64,000 bases of DNA. Origin: JAAUTS01 sp034440395. Its GTDB lineage: Bacteria > Verrucomicrobiota > Verrucomicrobiia > Methylacidiphilales > JAAUTS01. Below the pieces are notes generated by a model, which did no database searches, was not told where the DNA came from, and saw nothing but the letters and a program-made list of their open reading frames with translations. The position numbers and the translations under genes are program-made. The stretch is from contig JAWXBW010000009.1 in NCBI GenBank assembly GCA_034440395.1, forward strand, positions 62,001 to 126,000, written 5' to 3'. Shown one piece after another: positions 53,565 through 62,249 of this stretch; position 1 is the stretch's first letter; every line of letters starts with the position of its first letter.

Positions 53565-54233
53565 TTAGCCACGCGCCACGGTTAGTGCCGAGAGTGAACT
53601 TGCTCCTGCTTGTTTAAGAATCTGGGCACAGGCATTGACCGTTGCTCCCGTAGTAAATACATCATCTATAATTAACAGCTTCTTACCCTGAAGGTCAAAC
53701 TCGCTCTTTAACTCAAACGCATTCATCTGGTTACGTAAACGTTCACTACGCCTTAACTTAGCCTGCGCCTCCGTTTTCTTCACCCGCTTCAACACATTCA
53801 TCACAGGTAATCCCACCCTTTTCCCTAATGTTCTCGCCAGTTCCTCGGCCTGATTAAACCCACGTTCTCGTTTCCGCAAAGGATACAAGGGGACAGGAAC
53901 CAAGGCGTCCCAAGGCGTTAAGTCATCCTTGTAAAAACGATCAAACCCATCTTTTAACCAAACCGCTAATTGCGGTAAGTGATGGAAATGACCGTTATAT
54001 TTAAACTCGTGGATTAATTCCCTCACCTCTCCTTGCGCTCGATAAGCCGCCCGTGCCCGCGCTATGTGCCAACGTCGCCCTGCACAATTGCTACATCGGA
54101 ATTCCCCCTCCATTTCCCCCTCATAAGGCTCGCCACAGCGCAGACAAAGATGCTCCGAGGTGCAAGGTAAATCGTGCGCTAAGGGCTCCACTGGATAAAT
54201 CAAATCCAGCACGCTCTTAACCCATATATTCAT
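53565..54233 (-). CDS. comF: ComF-like phosphoribosyltransferase-fold protein
   Basis: 222 residues. A zinc ribbon (CLRCGEPYEGEMEGEFRCSNCAG in pieces, residues 31-53) is followed by VPLYPLRKRERGFNQAEELAR and the PRPP loop LLIIDDVFTTGATVNAC. The family is linked with natural transformation and DNA uptake. It lies 9 bases before accD, and its start overlaps the CPBP gene by 4 bases. Confidence 0.88.
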   Translation of the reverse strand: MNIWVKSVLDLIYPVEPLAHDLPCTSEHLCLRCGEPYEGEMEGEFRCSNCAGRRWHIARARAAYRAQGEVRELIHEFKYNGHFHHLPQLAVWLKDGFDRFYKDDLTPWDALVPVPLYPLRKRERGFNQAEELARTLGKRVGLPVMNVLKRVKKTEAQAKLRRSERLRNQMNAFELKSEFDLQGKKLLIIDDVFTTGATVNACAQILKQAGASSLSALTVARG

Positions 54234-55168
54234 GAGAACTTAACCGACTTCTGGTCACGCCGCACTGACCAGAGTAAAACTCCTACTAACATGCCGATCA
54301 GCATTAACTCTGCCGCAAGACCCGAAAGAATATCCGGCTGAAACCACCATGACCCCTCACCACCTCTCCAATCTGTCGCTTGATTGAAGGTCTTTAAACC
54401 CAACACCCACCCCGCATGCAAACCCATGCAGCCCCATAAAGTTTCTTTTTTATAAGCTAAGGCACACAGCACCACGCCCACTAAAAATAAGGAAACCCAA
54501 CGCAAGGCTAGCATCTCCATATTTCCTAATTCTCCTAACATCAATCCCCACGATTCAAACCCACTCAACCATCCGATTTCCCCCGCAGGATTGACCGCTT
54601 TTAGATAATGCGTGGTGGAGAAAAAAAATGAGGTTAATACGGCTACCCACACAGGCCGCTGTGGGACGATCTTTAATAGAGCGAGAAAAAGCACGCCTCT
54701 AAATAAAATTTCTTCCAGAAATCCGATCAATCCTGCGCTTAAGCCAAATCCTAATAAGCGAAAAAATACTCCATCTCCCCGCCAACCCCAGACCCTGTCT
54801 CCACTTAATAACTGCACGACAAACAATCCTCCCACGCTTAGTAAACCCAGAGCTAACCACCACAATACATCTCCTTTTAACTCCGTGACTTTATGCATGC
54901 CTACTTCTTTCCACGTTCGAATCCCCCAAAAGCGCGCTAAAGGCCAGAGCAACACCAAAGCCGAAATCATCAACGCCCGATTAAAAACGCGTCGGAAGGG
55001 AACCTGTCCTGCGGCAAAATATTCCACCACCGCATAAGCCCACGGGGTGACCAATGCACTTAAAAGGACGATTCCGCCAAAGAAAAAAAGCAGGCCCAAC
55101 AACACACGACGCATTCCTTTATAGTGTAGCAATTTCAGCCACCCGCAATTCTTTCTTGCCTGAGTCAC
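54230..55168 (-). CDS. CPBP-family intramembrane metalloprotease
   Basis: 312 residues with about eight hydrophobic helices. The key motif FLEEILFRGVLFLAL contains EExxxR, and FFFSTTHYLKAVNP supplies the downstream histidine of the family. Such proteases (CAAX-processing or bacteriocin-tolerance related) act in the membrane. ATG 55114 is an alternative start that still keeps the first helix; ATG 55168 lies only 11 bases from the divergent accA start. No clear substrate is suggested by the neighbours. Confidence 0.85.
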   Translation of the reverse strand: MTQARKNCGWLKLLHYKGMRRVLLGLLFFFGGIVLLSALVTPWAYAVVEYFAAGQVPFRRVFNRALMISALVLLWPLARFWGIRTWKEVGMHKVTELKGDVLWWLALGLLSVGGLFVVQLLSGDRVWGWRGDGVFFRLLGFGLSAGLIGFLEEILFRGVLFLALLKIVPQRPVWVAVLTSFFFSTTHYLKAVNPAGEIGWLSGFESWGLMLGELGNMEMLALRWVSLFLVGVVLCALAYKKETLWGCMGLHAGWVLGLKTFNQATDWRGGEGSWWFQPDILSGLAAELMLIGMLVGVLLWSVRRDQKSVKFS

Positions 55169-55179
55169 GTCTCCCCCCG

Positions 55180-56151
55180 ATGATGTGCGCAGTGAAAATT
55201 ATTGCCCCTCTCGAATTTGAAAAGCCCATCATCGAACTAGAAAAGATGTTGTCCGAGCTCAAAGACCACTCGGATGAGCATAAAATGGATTTCGATCCCG
55301 AAGTTGCCAACCTCACTGAAAAAATTGAGATCACCCGCCGCCATATTTACGCAAACCTGACCCCTTGGCAACGGGTTCAAATCGTTCGCCACACCCAACG
55401 ACCTTATACATTGGATTATATTCCCCGTATTTTCACTGATTTCATTGAACTCCACGGTGACCGCGCTTACGGTGACGATAAAGCCCTCATCGGCGGACTC
55501 GCCTTGCTCGACGGAGAGCGTGTCATGATCATGGGTCACCAAAAAGGTCGCAATACCAAAGAAAATCTCATGCGTAACTTCGGCTGTGCGCACCCAGAGG
55601 GCTACCGCAAAGCCCTGCGCCTTATGCGGCTCGCTCATAAATTTCAAATCCCCGTCATCGCTCTGATCGATACTCCTGGAGCTTATCCTGGTGTCGCCTC
55701 AGAAGAACGCCAGATTGCCGAAGCGATCGCCGTTAACATTCGGGAAATGTTCACCTTTGAAGTCCCTATCATTGCCGTTGTCATCGGAGAAGGTGGTAGC
55801 GGCGGAGCTCTCGGCATCGGCGTGGCGGATAAAGTTCTGATCCTAGAAAACGCCTACTATTCCGTTATCTCTCCTGAAGGCTGTGCTGCCGTGCTCTGGA
55901 AAGACCGAGCCTTCGCCCCGAAAGCGGCAGCGGCCTTAAAAATGTCTGCTCCTGACTTACTTGAAAGTGGCTTGGTGGACGGTATTCTGCCAGAACCTGA
56001 GGGTGGTGCCCACCATGACTGGGATCTCAGTGCCGAGACCGTTAAAAAAGCCCTTCTTAAACACCTAGCCCCTTTACAAAAATTATCTACAAACCAGCTC
56101 CTGCAAAAACGCTACGACCGTTACCGCAACTACGGCATGTTTAACGAATAA
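55180..56151 (+). CDS. accA: Acetyl-CoA carboxylase carboxyltransferase alpha subunit
   Basis: 323 residues from ATG 55180 (55183 also possible). Family landmarks: LEFEKPIIELEKMLSELK at the start, TPWQRVQIVRHTQRPYTLDYI, ELHGDRAYGDDKALIGGLA, IALIDTPGAYPGVASEERQ, VVIGEGGSGGALGIGVAD and YYSVISPEGCAAVLWK. A longer frame from 55054 overlaps the divergent CPBP gene and is not typical. AccD is encoded about 1.6 kb away on the other strand. Confidence 0.95.
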   Translation: MMCAVKIIAPLEFEKPIIELEKMLSELKDHSDEHKMDFDPEVANLTEKIEITRRHIYANLTPWQRVQIVRHTQRPYTLDYIPRIFTDFIELHGDRAYGDDKALIGGLALLDGERVMIMGHQKGRNTKENLMRNFGCAHPEGYRKALRLMRLAHKFQIPVIALIDTPGAYPGVASEERQIAEAIAVNIREMFTFEVPIIAVVIGEGGSGGALGIGVADKVLILENAYYSVISPEGCAAVLWKDRAFAPKAAAALKMSAPDLLESGLVDGILPEPEGGAHHDWDLSAETVKKALLKHLAPLQKLSTNQLLQKRYDRYRNYGMFNE

Positions 56152-56282
56152 TAACGGGACGTGGGATGAACTAGAGTTCTTAGTTTCTTCCTAAATTGAG
56201 ATAGTGGAAGACTCTTCCCTTATGCGATACTGCGTTGCGTCGAGGTTCTTAAACGAATGAGCAAGCCCGTGTGGGAAACATG

Positions 56283-56369
56283 CGGTGCGGAGAGGATTCG
56301 AACCTCCGGTAGGTTTTACCCTACAACAGTTTAGCAAACTATCGCTTTAGACCACTCAGCCACCGCACC
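56283..56369 (-). tRNA. tRNA-Ser (anticodon GCT)
   Basis: Read on the minus strand, acceptor arms GGTGCGG and CCGCACC pair perfectly. The anticodon loop TTGCTAA gives anticodon GCT (serine AGC/AGU), a long variable arm follows, and the T loop is TTCGAAT in a GGAGG/CCTCT stem. The discriminator is G and CCA is not encoded. Confidence 0.94.
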
Positions 56370-56425
56370 AGGTCGAATGAAGAATGTGCCAGCATCTCTT
56401 TAAAGGGACAATAAGAAAAATCACT

Positions 56426-58000
56426 TCACTCAATAATAATATCGGGCGTGATTCCTTCTAACATAAAATTACGTTCCAATTTATGTCTCGGAGTAGGTGA
56501 TTCCAGATGGAGAAGTTTGCGACGATTTTTTATGGCTTGGCGATAAACTCGGAGGTAATCGGGGATAGATTTGTCCCAAGAAAAATCACAGGCCATGGCT
56601 TCTTGTTGCATGGAATGGATATGTTCAGGTCGATTAACCCACGTGTCGAGAGCCCAGCCTAAGGTGTCTTGTAAAGCTTGCGAGGTGGGTTCGCTAAAGG
56701 TAAAGCCTGTGCCACTGCCATCATCGCGGTTATAGGCTTTAACGGTGTCTTTTAATCCACCGGTCTCGCGAACGATGGGGAGGGTGCCGTAGCGCATGGA
56801 ATACAGCTGCGTCAGGCCGCAGGGTTCGTAAAGGGAAGGCATGAGAAAGAAGTCGCTTCCGGCCACAATGCGGTGACTTAGTTCGTTCGAAAAACCAATG
56901 ACAGTTCCAACTTTTCCTGAGAAACGCAGTGCTAACCAGCTAAAATAATCTTGGATATGCGTGTCGCCCGTGCCGAGGAGAATAAGTTGAAAATCCATTT
57001 GCTCAAGAGCATGAGTCAACATGCCACGCAAGAGGTCGGTGCCTTTCTGCTCTACGAGCCGACTCACGAGGCCGATGATAGGAGCTTTCGATTCGGTTAG
57101 GGCAAATTGTTCTCGTAGATGACGTTTACACTCGGCCTTGCCAGACATTGCGTCGGCGGAATAATTCGTCGTGATTAAGGGATCGTGACGTGGATCCCAC
57201 TGTGTGTAGTCGGCTCCATTTAGAATTCCAAAAACGTCAGAGGCGCGGCGATTGAGGTAGGGAGCTAGACCCATGCCTCCGCCTGAGGTGAGAATTTCTT
57301 CCGCATGGGTGGGGGAAACCGTGGTGAGAGCGTCGGCATACCAAACGCCCGCTTTAAGTAAATTAGCTCTGCCATGATCTTCAAAGATGTCAGGTTGAAA
57401 TTGCTCATTACCGAAGCCCATGTAAGGAAGCACGGAGGCATCATAGACGCCTTGGTAGCCGATGTTATGAATGGTGAGAACAGAAGCCGTTGCGGAAAGC
57501 GGGGAGAGGACTCGATCCCATGTTTTAAGATAAGCGGTGATCGGCGCAGTGGACCAATCATGTACATGGATCACGTCAGGAATCCAATCAAAGTCTTTAC
57601 ATAGCTGAAGGCAAGCCTTGGAAAAAAGAGCGTAGCGATAAGCGTTGTCGCCGTATTCTTGATTATTTTCGTCGTAGATACCGCCACGCCCGAAGAAGTC
57701 CTCATGCTCAACCAGCCACACTGGCACCAAACCATCAAGCTCACAGGTAAATACTCCCACCCAAGATTCCAAGCCACCGAGATGCACGCAGGCAGGGGCT
57801 TTAAAGGTTATACCGTATTTTTCGCGATTGATACTTCGATAGAGAGGTAGCACGATCCGAGCGTCGTGCCCTGCGTTCTTCAGTTCCTTGGCTAGTCCAG
57901 CCACGACATCGCCTAAGCCGCCTGACTTAGCGAGAGGCGCACATTCGGAAGCGGCCAGAAGTATTTTTAGGGGATCAAACTTTTTCATGTTAGCGTCCAT
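56426..58000 (-). CDS. glgA: Glycogen (starch) synthase, ADP-glucose type
   Basis: 524 residues from ATG 58000 (57988 also possible). The N-terminal motif ILLAASECAPLAKSGGLGDV carries the KxGGL sugar-nucleotide site. Later motifs are VIHVHDWSTAPI, LTIHNIGYQGVYD, GLVSRLVEQKGTDLL, and the C-terminal MPSLYEPCGLTQLYSMRYGTLPIVRETGGL in pieces. It extends alpha-1,4-glucan. The longer frame to 58039 adds residues with no family match. It follows tRNA-Ser on the same strand. Confidence 0.95.
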   Translation of the reverse strand: MDANMKKFDPLKILLAASECAPLAKSGGLGDVVAGLAKELKNAGHDARIVLPLYRSINREKYGITFKAPACVHLGGLESWVGVFTCELDGLVPVWLVEHEDFFGRGGIYDENNQEYGDNAYRYALFSKACLQLCKDFDWIPDVIHVHDWSTAPITAYLKTWDRVLSPLSATASVLTIHNIGYQGVYDASVLPYMGFGNEQFQPDIFEDHGRANLLKAGVWYADALTTVSPTHAEEILTSGGGMGLAPYLNRRASDVFGILNGADYTQWDPRHDPLITTNYSADAMSGKAECKRHLREQFALTESKAPIIGLVSRLVEQKGTDLLRGMLTHALEQMDFQLILLGTGDTHIQDYFSWLALRFSGKVGTVIGFSNELSHRIVAGSDFFLMPSLYEPCGLTQLYSMRYGTLPIVRETGGLKDTVKAYNRDDGSGTGFTFSEPTSQALQDTLGWALDTWVNRPEHIHSMQQEAMACDFSWDKSIPDYLRVYRQAIKNRRKLLHLESPTPRHKLERNFMLEGITPDIIIE

Positions 58001-58210
58001 TCTGCTACGAGGCTTGCAGAACACTAAAGCCTTAGCCACAGAAAAATGGTATCAGCTTGAGTAAACCCTGTTCCCTAACAGCTTTATAATAACAATTGTG
58101 ATCATTTAGCCTATCGGCCACTTAAATGCCATGGAAACAGCAACTTATAAATGCTACTAGTTCAAATACTGCTCTTGACTTTCAAAGCTAATACTGCAAG
58201 ATAAATAATT

Positions 58211-59587
58211 ATGAAGCTAGTACTAAAAATTGTTGTTTCCCTTAGCCTACTTATCACAGTTGCTATCACAAATCTGCAAGCTACGACATTGGCCGTTAAT
58301 AGCTTAGGAGAATTAGAGGTACGTGATGCTCAAAGTCAGCTTGTTACTATTTTAAGTAATGGCACTATCTCGAAAACAGTTAAAGCCGATAACCAAGCTT
58401 TTAAAATCTCCTACGGTAAGGATTTAAAAAATCGCCTCACTTCTATTATTTATCCCGACCCCGATAAACCTCAGAACATCTCTCTCAACATCTATGGCCA
58501 AGACGTGCAGATTAGTTCAGATGCAGTGCTCACCATCGTAGCGGACAGTGATATGAGCATGGTGACGATGCAATCGGGCATCTTAGGTAAAGTCACGGTC
58601 GCAGGCTCTGAACTAGGTAGAAGCAGTTCGGTTCAAGTTAAGAATGGATCTGTTGTATCTTATATTCCGCCTCCAGCCGCCCCTCTGAATGTCATGCCAC
58701 CTGCTACGGCCTCTAAATCCACTACAGCTACTTCTGACATCAGCTCTTTCAACCTTACCGACATGTCTTCAACCCCGACCAATTACGAAGGCGGAACTGC
58801 TCGCAGAGTAGAAGGCGATGTCATGATCGCTCCCGCTGGCGTCGATGTGGTTGATGCCGTGAGATCCTCCCCGGTTCCTCCGCGCCTTTCTGAAGGTAAG
58901 TCGATAACCCCCGGCAGCACCATACAGACGGGTCCTACCGGTATAGCCTTTATCAGCCCCTTCCCTGGTGCTGTTGTGGTAGTAGAGCCCAACTCTATTG
59001 TTAAATTTGAAGAATTAGAAGCCACACTTGGTAACCGTAAAATGGTAGCCAATGTTAAGCAAGGCTCGATCGTTTCCATCATCAAAGGGATTAACCCATC
59101 AGAACTCGACTTCCGAGTAAAGACACCCCATGGCGTAGCTGCTGCCCGCGGCACCATTTATTCCGTGACTAATAACGGGCCAAACTCCACCGCAGTCGTA
59201 AGTGATGGTGTGGTTAAGGTTACTAGTTACGAGCAAAATCCATCTTTGACTAGCGTAACTGAAGAAACACTAATTGAGGATTATTTCCCTAGAAGTTCTT
59301 TAGCCTATATCGAGCATTTTGCCAAATTAAGGCAAGTAACCATAGGTCAAAACGTAGTCAATGTCGTAGCTGGAACAGAATTAACTTATGCTGGAGGCAC
59401 AACAAAAGAGGCGGATCCGGATAGAAATGCAAGAAATCTAGACGCTGCCAATCGAGCTAAATCCTTTTTAGGTACCGGAGGCCCGGGCGGCTCTTCTGTA
59501 ACCCCCCAAGGCCCTATTCTTCCAAATTTACCTCCAACTACGAGTCCTGACCTGACTCCCGCTCCGATGACACCAGTCGGGCCCTAA
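58211..59587 (+). CDS. Secreted FecR-domain protein
   Basis: 458 residues with a signal peptide (IVVSLSLLITVAITNLQA). The N-terminal 160 residues are strand-rich with no clear family. The FecR-like domain lies about residues 200-350, with SEGKSITPGSTIQTGPTGIA, SIVKFEELEAT and the core DFRVKTPHGVAAARGTIYSV. A Pro-rich tail ends the protein (LPPTTSPDLTPAPMTPVGP). FecR domains usually sense or relay at the envelope, but this one lacks the membrane-crossing anti-sigma part. Similar secreted forms are common in Verrucomicrobiota. The strong terminator at 59609 follows. Confidence 0.78.
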   Translation: MKLVLKIVVSLSLLITVAITNLQATTLAVNSLGELEVRDAQSQLVTILSNGTISKTVKADNQAFKISYGKDLKNRLTSIIYPDPDKPQNISLNIYGQDVQISSDAVLTIVADSDMSMVTMQSGILGKVTVAGSELGRSSSVQVKNGSVVSYIPPPAAPLNVMPPATASKSTTATSDISSFNLTDMSSTPTNYEGGTARRVEGDVMIAPAGVDVVDAVRSSPVPPRLSEGKSITPGSTIQTGPTGIAFISPFPGAVVVVEPNSIVKFEELEATLGNRKMVANVKQGSIVSIIKGINPSELDFRVKTPHGVAAARGTIYSVTNNGPNSTAVVSDGVVKVTSYEQNPSLTSVTEETLIEDYFPRSSLAYIEHFAKLRQVTIGQNVVNVVAGTELTYAGGTTKEADPDRNARNLDAANRAKSFLGTGGPGGSSVTPQGPILPNLPPTTSPDLTPAPMTPVGP

Positions 59588-59608
59588 GTCTTAAGACCTG
59601 ATGTCCAC

Positions 59609-59640
59609 AAAAAACCGCACCCTCAGAAGTGCGGTTTTTT
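59609..59640. terminator. Bidirectional intrinsic terminator
   Basis: A perfect 12-base-pair stem (AAAAAACCGCAC with GTGCGGTTTTTT) closes an 8-base loop. The A-run and T-run make it work in both directions. It separates the convergent FecR gene and the M24 peptidase gene. Confidence 0.92.
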
Positions 59641-59661
59641 AGTATCTACCTAAAATCTAGA

Positions 59662-60786
59662 TTAGACCTCAAAAACGTCAGGTGCCAGAGTTAAATTCTT
59701 AATCCCTTTTTTGCGGATCACGACCAGATCCTCAATTCTCACCCCTCCGATTTCTGGATAATAAAGACCTGGCTCCACCGTCATAATCTGGCCCGCCTTA
59801 AAGCGCCCAGCCCCGAAGCGTGGTGCTTCATGAATTTCTAAACCCAGACTATGGCCAGTTCCATGAAAAAAACCTACCCAACGACTTTTTCGTTGTTCCG
59901 TGGGATAACCTTCTTTTTTAAAAAAATCTTTCACCTCATCATGTAGCCTAAGACCGTCCACCCCCTCCCTCATTTGGTCTAAAACTAACTGCTGTCCCTT
60001 GGCCACCGTGGAATGAAGTTTACGTAATGCCTCCGAGGGTTTCCCCTTCACTACGCTCCGAGATAGATCGCCAAAGTAGCCTGTCTGTTGATCTCTTGGG
60101 AAAATATCGAGAATAATGCTCTGGTGCGCCTTAAGCGGCCCATAGCCTCGCTCATGAGGATCGCAACCCTGTTTTCCTCCAGCCACGATGGTGTGCGCAG
60201 GCAAGCCCCCTGCTTTGATGACGGCGGCATCAATTTCTCCCCGCAAAATTTCTGAAGTTAAAGAAACTCCACTCCACTTTAATCCTTTGGTTTTCGTAAT
60301 GGTAGCGGCTTTGAGGACTTCTAAAGCCCGGCTTAATCCCACTTCAGCTTGCCTTTGTGCCAGAGTTATCTTAGCAATCTCCAGAGCCGACTTAATCTCA
60401 CGCTCTGGAAAGAACGGTTCTATCACCTGAACCTGTATTTTAGCTTTTTCTAAAACCCGGGCGTAGTGCAACGGGAAAGCCGCAGGAACGGCCACCTGTT
60501 TGATCGCCTTTCTTGTTAAGACTTCTACCAAAACGTCTGCCGTCGTGATCTTTTTCCTCATATCACCCTGACGCAACTTATTCATCACAACATCTGCCGC
60601 TATAAAAATATCCACGCTGGCAGTAGCCCGAGCTCGATCAATTTCCAGCGGGCTTAAGACGGCATGAGTTTTTCCCTTATGCTCGAACCAGATCATTTCA
60701 TCCGGCACAAAAAAATTCGTGGTATAAAGCAAATCGGCTGAAGCCTCACTGGCAGCCACGATCAATCGAGCACCTGAACTCTTCAT
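59662..60786 (-). CDS. Xaa-Pro aminopeptidase-like M24 metallopeptidase
   Basis: 374 residues. The N-terminal creatinase-like domain is followed by the M24 core: LDIFPRDQQTGYFGDLSRSV (two metal aspartates), HGTGHSLGLEIHEAPRFG (metal histidine), TVEPGLYYPEIGGVRIEDLVV (two glutamates). The first aspartate motif is atypical (LDIFPRD in place of DxG), as in some family branches. Substrate would be dipeptides or oligopeptides with proline. It lies 5 bases after nadA. Confidence 0.85.
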   Translation of the reverse strand: MKSSGARLIVAASEASADLLYTTNFFVPDEMIWFEHKGKTHAVLSPLEIDRARATASVDIFIAADVVMNKLRQGDMRKKITTADVLVEVLTRKAIKQVAVPAAFPLHYARVLEKAKIQVQVIEPFFPEREIKSALEIAKITLAQRQAEVGLSRALEVLKAATITKTKGLKWSGVSLTSEILRGEIDAAVIKAGGLPAHTIVAGGKQGCDPHERGYGPLKAHQSIILDIFPRDQQTGYFGDLSRSVVKGKPSEALRKLHSTVAKGQQLVLDQMREGVDGLRLHDEVKDFFKKEGYPTEQRKSRWVGFFHGTGHSLGLEIHEAPRFGAGRFKAGQIMTVEPGLYYPEIGGVRIEDLVVIRKKGIKNLTLAPDVFEV

Positions 60787-60791
60787 AAGTT

Positions 60792-61715
60792 TTAACTTTT
60801 ACTCCACTCCAACATCCGCTCAATCGGCACACGTGCTTTATCAAGAAGCTCCGCCTCCATCCGAATCTGCGGCTCCAAAGTCTCCAAAGCAGAGACCATT
60901 TTTTCTAAAGTATTCATCTTCATATAACGACAGTCCGCACACGCACAATGGTCTGTAGGTCCTGGAATAAATTCCTTCTCTGGCAGCTCTCTTTTTAATC
61001 GATGTAACATGCCAGACTCTGTCACGATAATGAAGGCCTTCTCCTCTGACTTCCGACAATACTCCACCATCTTCTCTGTTGAACAAACCTCATCCGCTAG
61101 AAGCCTGACTGCACGTGTACATTCAGGATGAGCGATCACAGGCGCATCAGGATATTTTTGGCGAATACCGACGATACTTTGATGGGTAAACTCCATGTGG
61201 ACATAGCAATTTCCTTCCCACAATTTCATAGGGCGCCCTGTTTGTTGCATCACCCATTCCCCTAAGTTTTGATCTGGCACAAAAAGAATATCTCGATCAG
61301 CAGGAACCCTCTGCACCATCTTTACCGCATTACCTGAAGTGCAAATCACATCACTCAGAGCCTTAACCCCAGCAGAACAATTAATGTAAGCCACTACATA
61401 GAGATTAGGATTTTTATCAAGATAAGCCCTCAACTCCTCCGCTGGGCAGGAATCAGCTAGGGAACATCCCGCATTCATATCTGGAATTAACACCGTCTTA
61501 CTCGGATTTACAATCTTAGCTGTCTCTGCCATGAAATGGACGCCGCAGAAAAGAATTACATCCGCCTGCGTATTCTTGGCTTGATAGGCTAACCCGAGGG
61601 AGTCGCCTACAAAATCTGCAACTTCCTGAATTTCTGAAGTTTGATAATTATGCGCTAAAATGACGGCGTTGCGCTGTTTCTTGAGTTCCAACACTCGTTC
61701 TCGAAGATCGACCAT
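60792..61715 (-). CDS. nadA: Quinolinate synthase
   Basis: 307 residues. The three cluster cysteines are in YINCSAGVKALSDVICTSGNA, HPECTRAVRLLADEV and GPTDHCACADCRYMKMN. Substrate motifs AHNYQTSEIQEVADFVGDSLGLAYQA (in part) and PDMNAGCSLAD are also seen. It makes quinolinate from iminoaspartate and dihydroxyacetone phosphate for NAD synthesis. NadB and NadC are not in the window. Another user of the local Fe-S assembly genes. Confidence 0.95.
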   Translation of the reverse strand: MVDLRERVLELKKQRNAVILAHNYQTSEIQEVADFVGDSLGLAYQAKNTQADVILFCGVHFMAETAKIVNPSKTVLIPDMNAGCSLADSCPAEELRAYLDKNPNLYVVAYINCSAGVKALSDVICTSGNAVKMVQRVPADRDILFVPDQNLGEWVMQQTGRPMKLWEGNCYVHMEFTHQSIVGIRQKYPDAPVIAHPECTRAVRLLADEVCSTEKMVEYCRKSEEKAFIIVTESGMLHRLKRELPEKEFIPGPTDHCACADCRYMKMNTLEKMVSALETLEPQIRMEAELLDKARVPIERMLEWSKS

Positions 61716-61769
61716 AGATTAAAATTAGTTTGTTATTACACGCAGTCAATTACCACCTGTGCGGATGTT

Positions 61770-62249
61770 TCATTGCTGAGCGGGAAGTTTCCACATGCGG
61801 TAGAGTATCCAAACCATGCTGATGGAGATGCAACTATCCGCTACGTTAAAAACGGGCCAGTGAAAAGTTCCCACATAAACATCCACGAAATCAATCACAT
61901 GCCCAATCCGAATACGGTCGGTTAAATTACCCAAGGCACCAGAAATAATCATAGCTGCCACAATGTTAATTTCTAAAAGCTTCCAATTGAGGTTTCGGCT
62001 CCACCAAAGCATGCCCATTAAAATCCCTACGACAATAATACCTAGTAAAATATTCTTACCCTGAAAAAGCCCAAAGGCCATACCATCATTGAGGACAAGG
62101 GTTAAATTTAGGAAATGAGGAATAACAACCTTGCTCTGACCCAAGAAAAAATTAGCTTCTATCCAATACTTCGTTACTTGGTCGAAAATCAAGAGAAAGG
62201 CCAGCAGCCCCCAAAAAAGTGCGCGAGGTTTAGGCCAAGGTAAACTCAT
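61770..62249 (-). CDS. lspA: Lipoprotein signal peptidase II
   Basis: 159 residues with four membrane helices. Catalytic aspartates lie in ISGALGNLTDRIRIGHVIDFVDVYVG and FNVADSCISISMVWI. LVLNDGMAFGLFQGK is the family loop before them. It removes signal peptides from prolipoproteins such as the cytochrome c lipoprotein in this window. Its start overlaps the ileS stop by 4 bases. Confidence 0.95.
   Translation of the reverse strand: MSLPWPKPRALFWGLLAFLLIFDQVTKYWIEANFFLGQSKVVIPHFLNLTLVLNDGMAFGLFQGKNILLGIIVVGILMGMLWWSRNLNWKLLEINIVAAMIISGALGNLTDRIRIGHVIDFVDVYVGTFHWPVFNVADSCISISMVWILYRMWKLPAQQ

Noticed and set aside
54612..55037. 141-codon plus-strand frame opposite the CPBP protease gene
   Set aside because: Lys/Asn/Thr/Pro-rich shadow of hydrophobic codons on the other strand.
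55054..55179. In-frame N-terminal extension of accA
   Set aside because: It overlaps the divergent CPBP gene and does not look like AccA; ATG 55180 gives the usual length.
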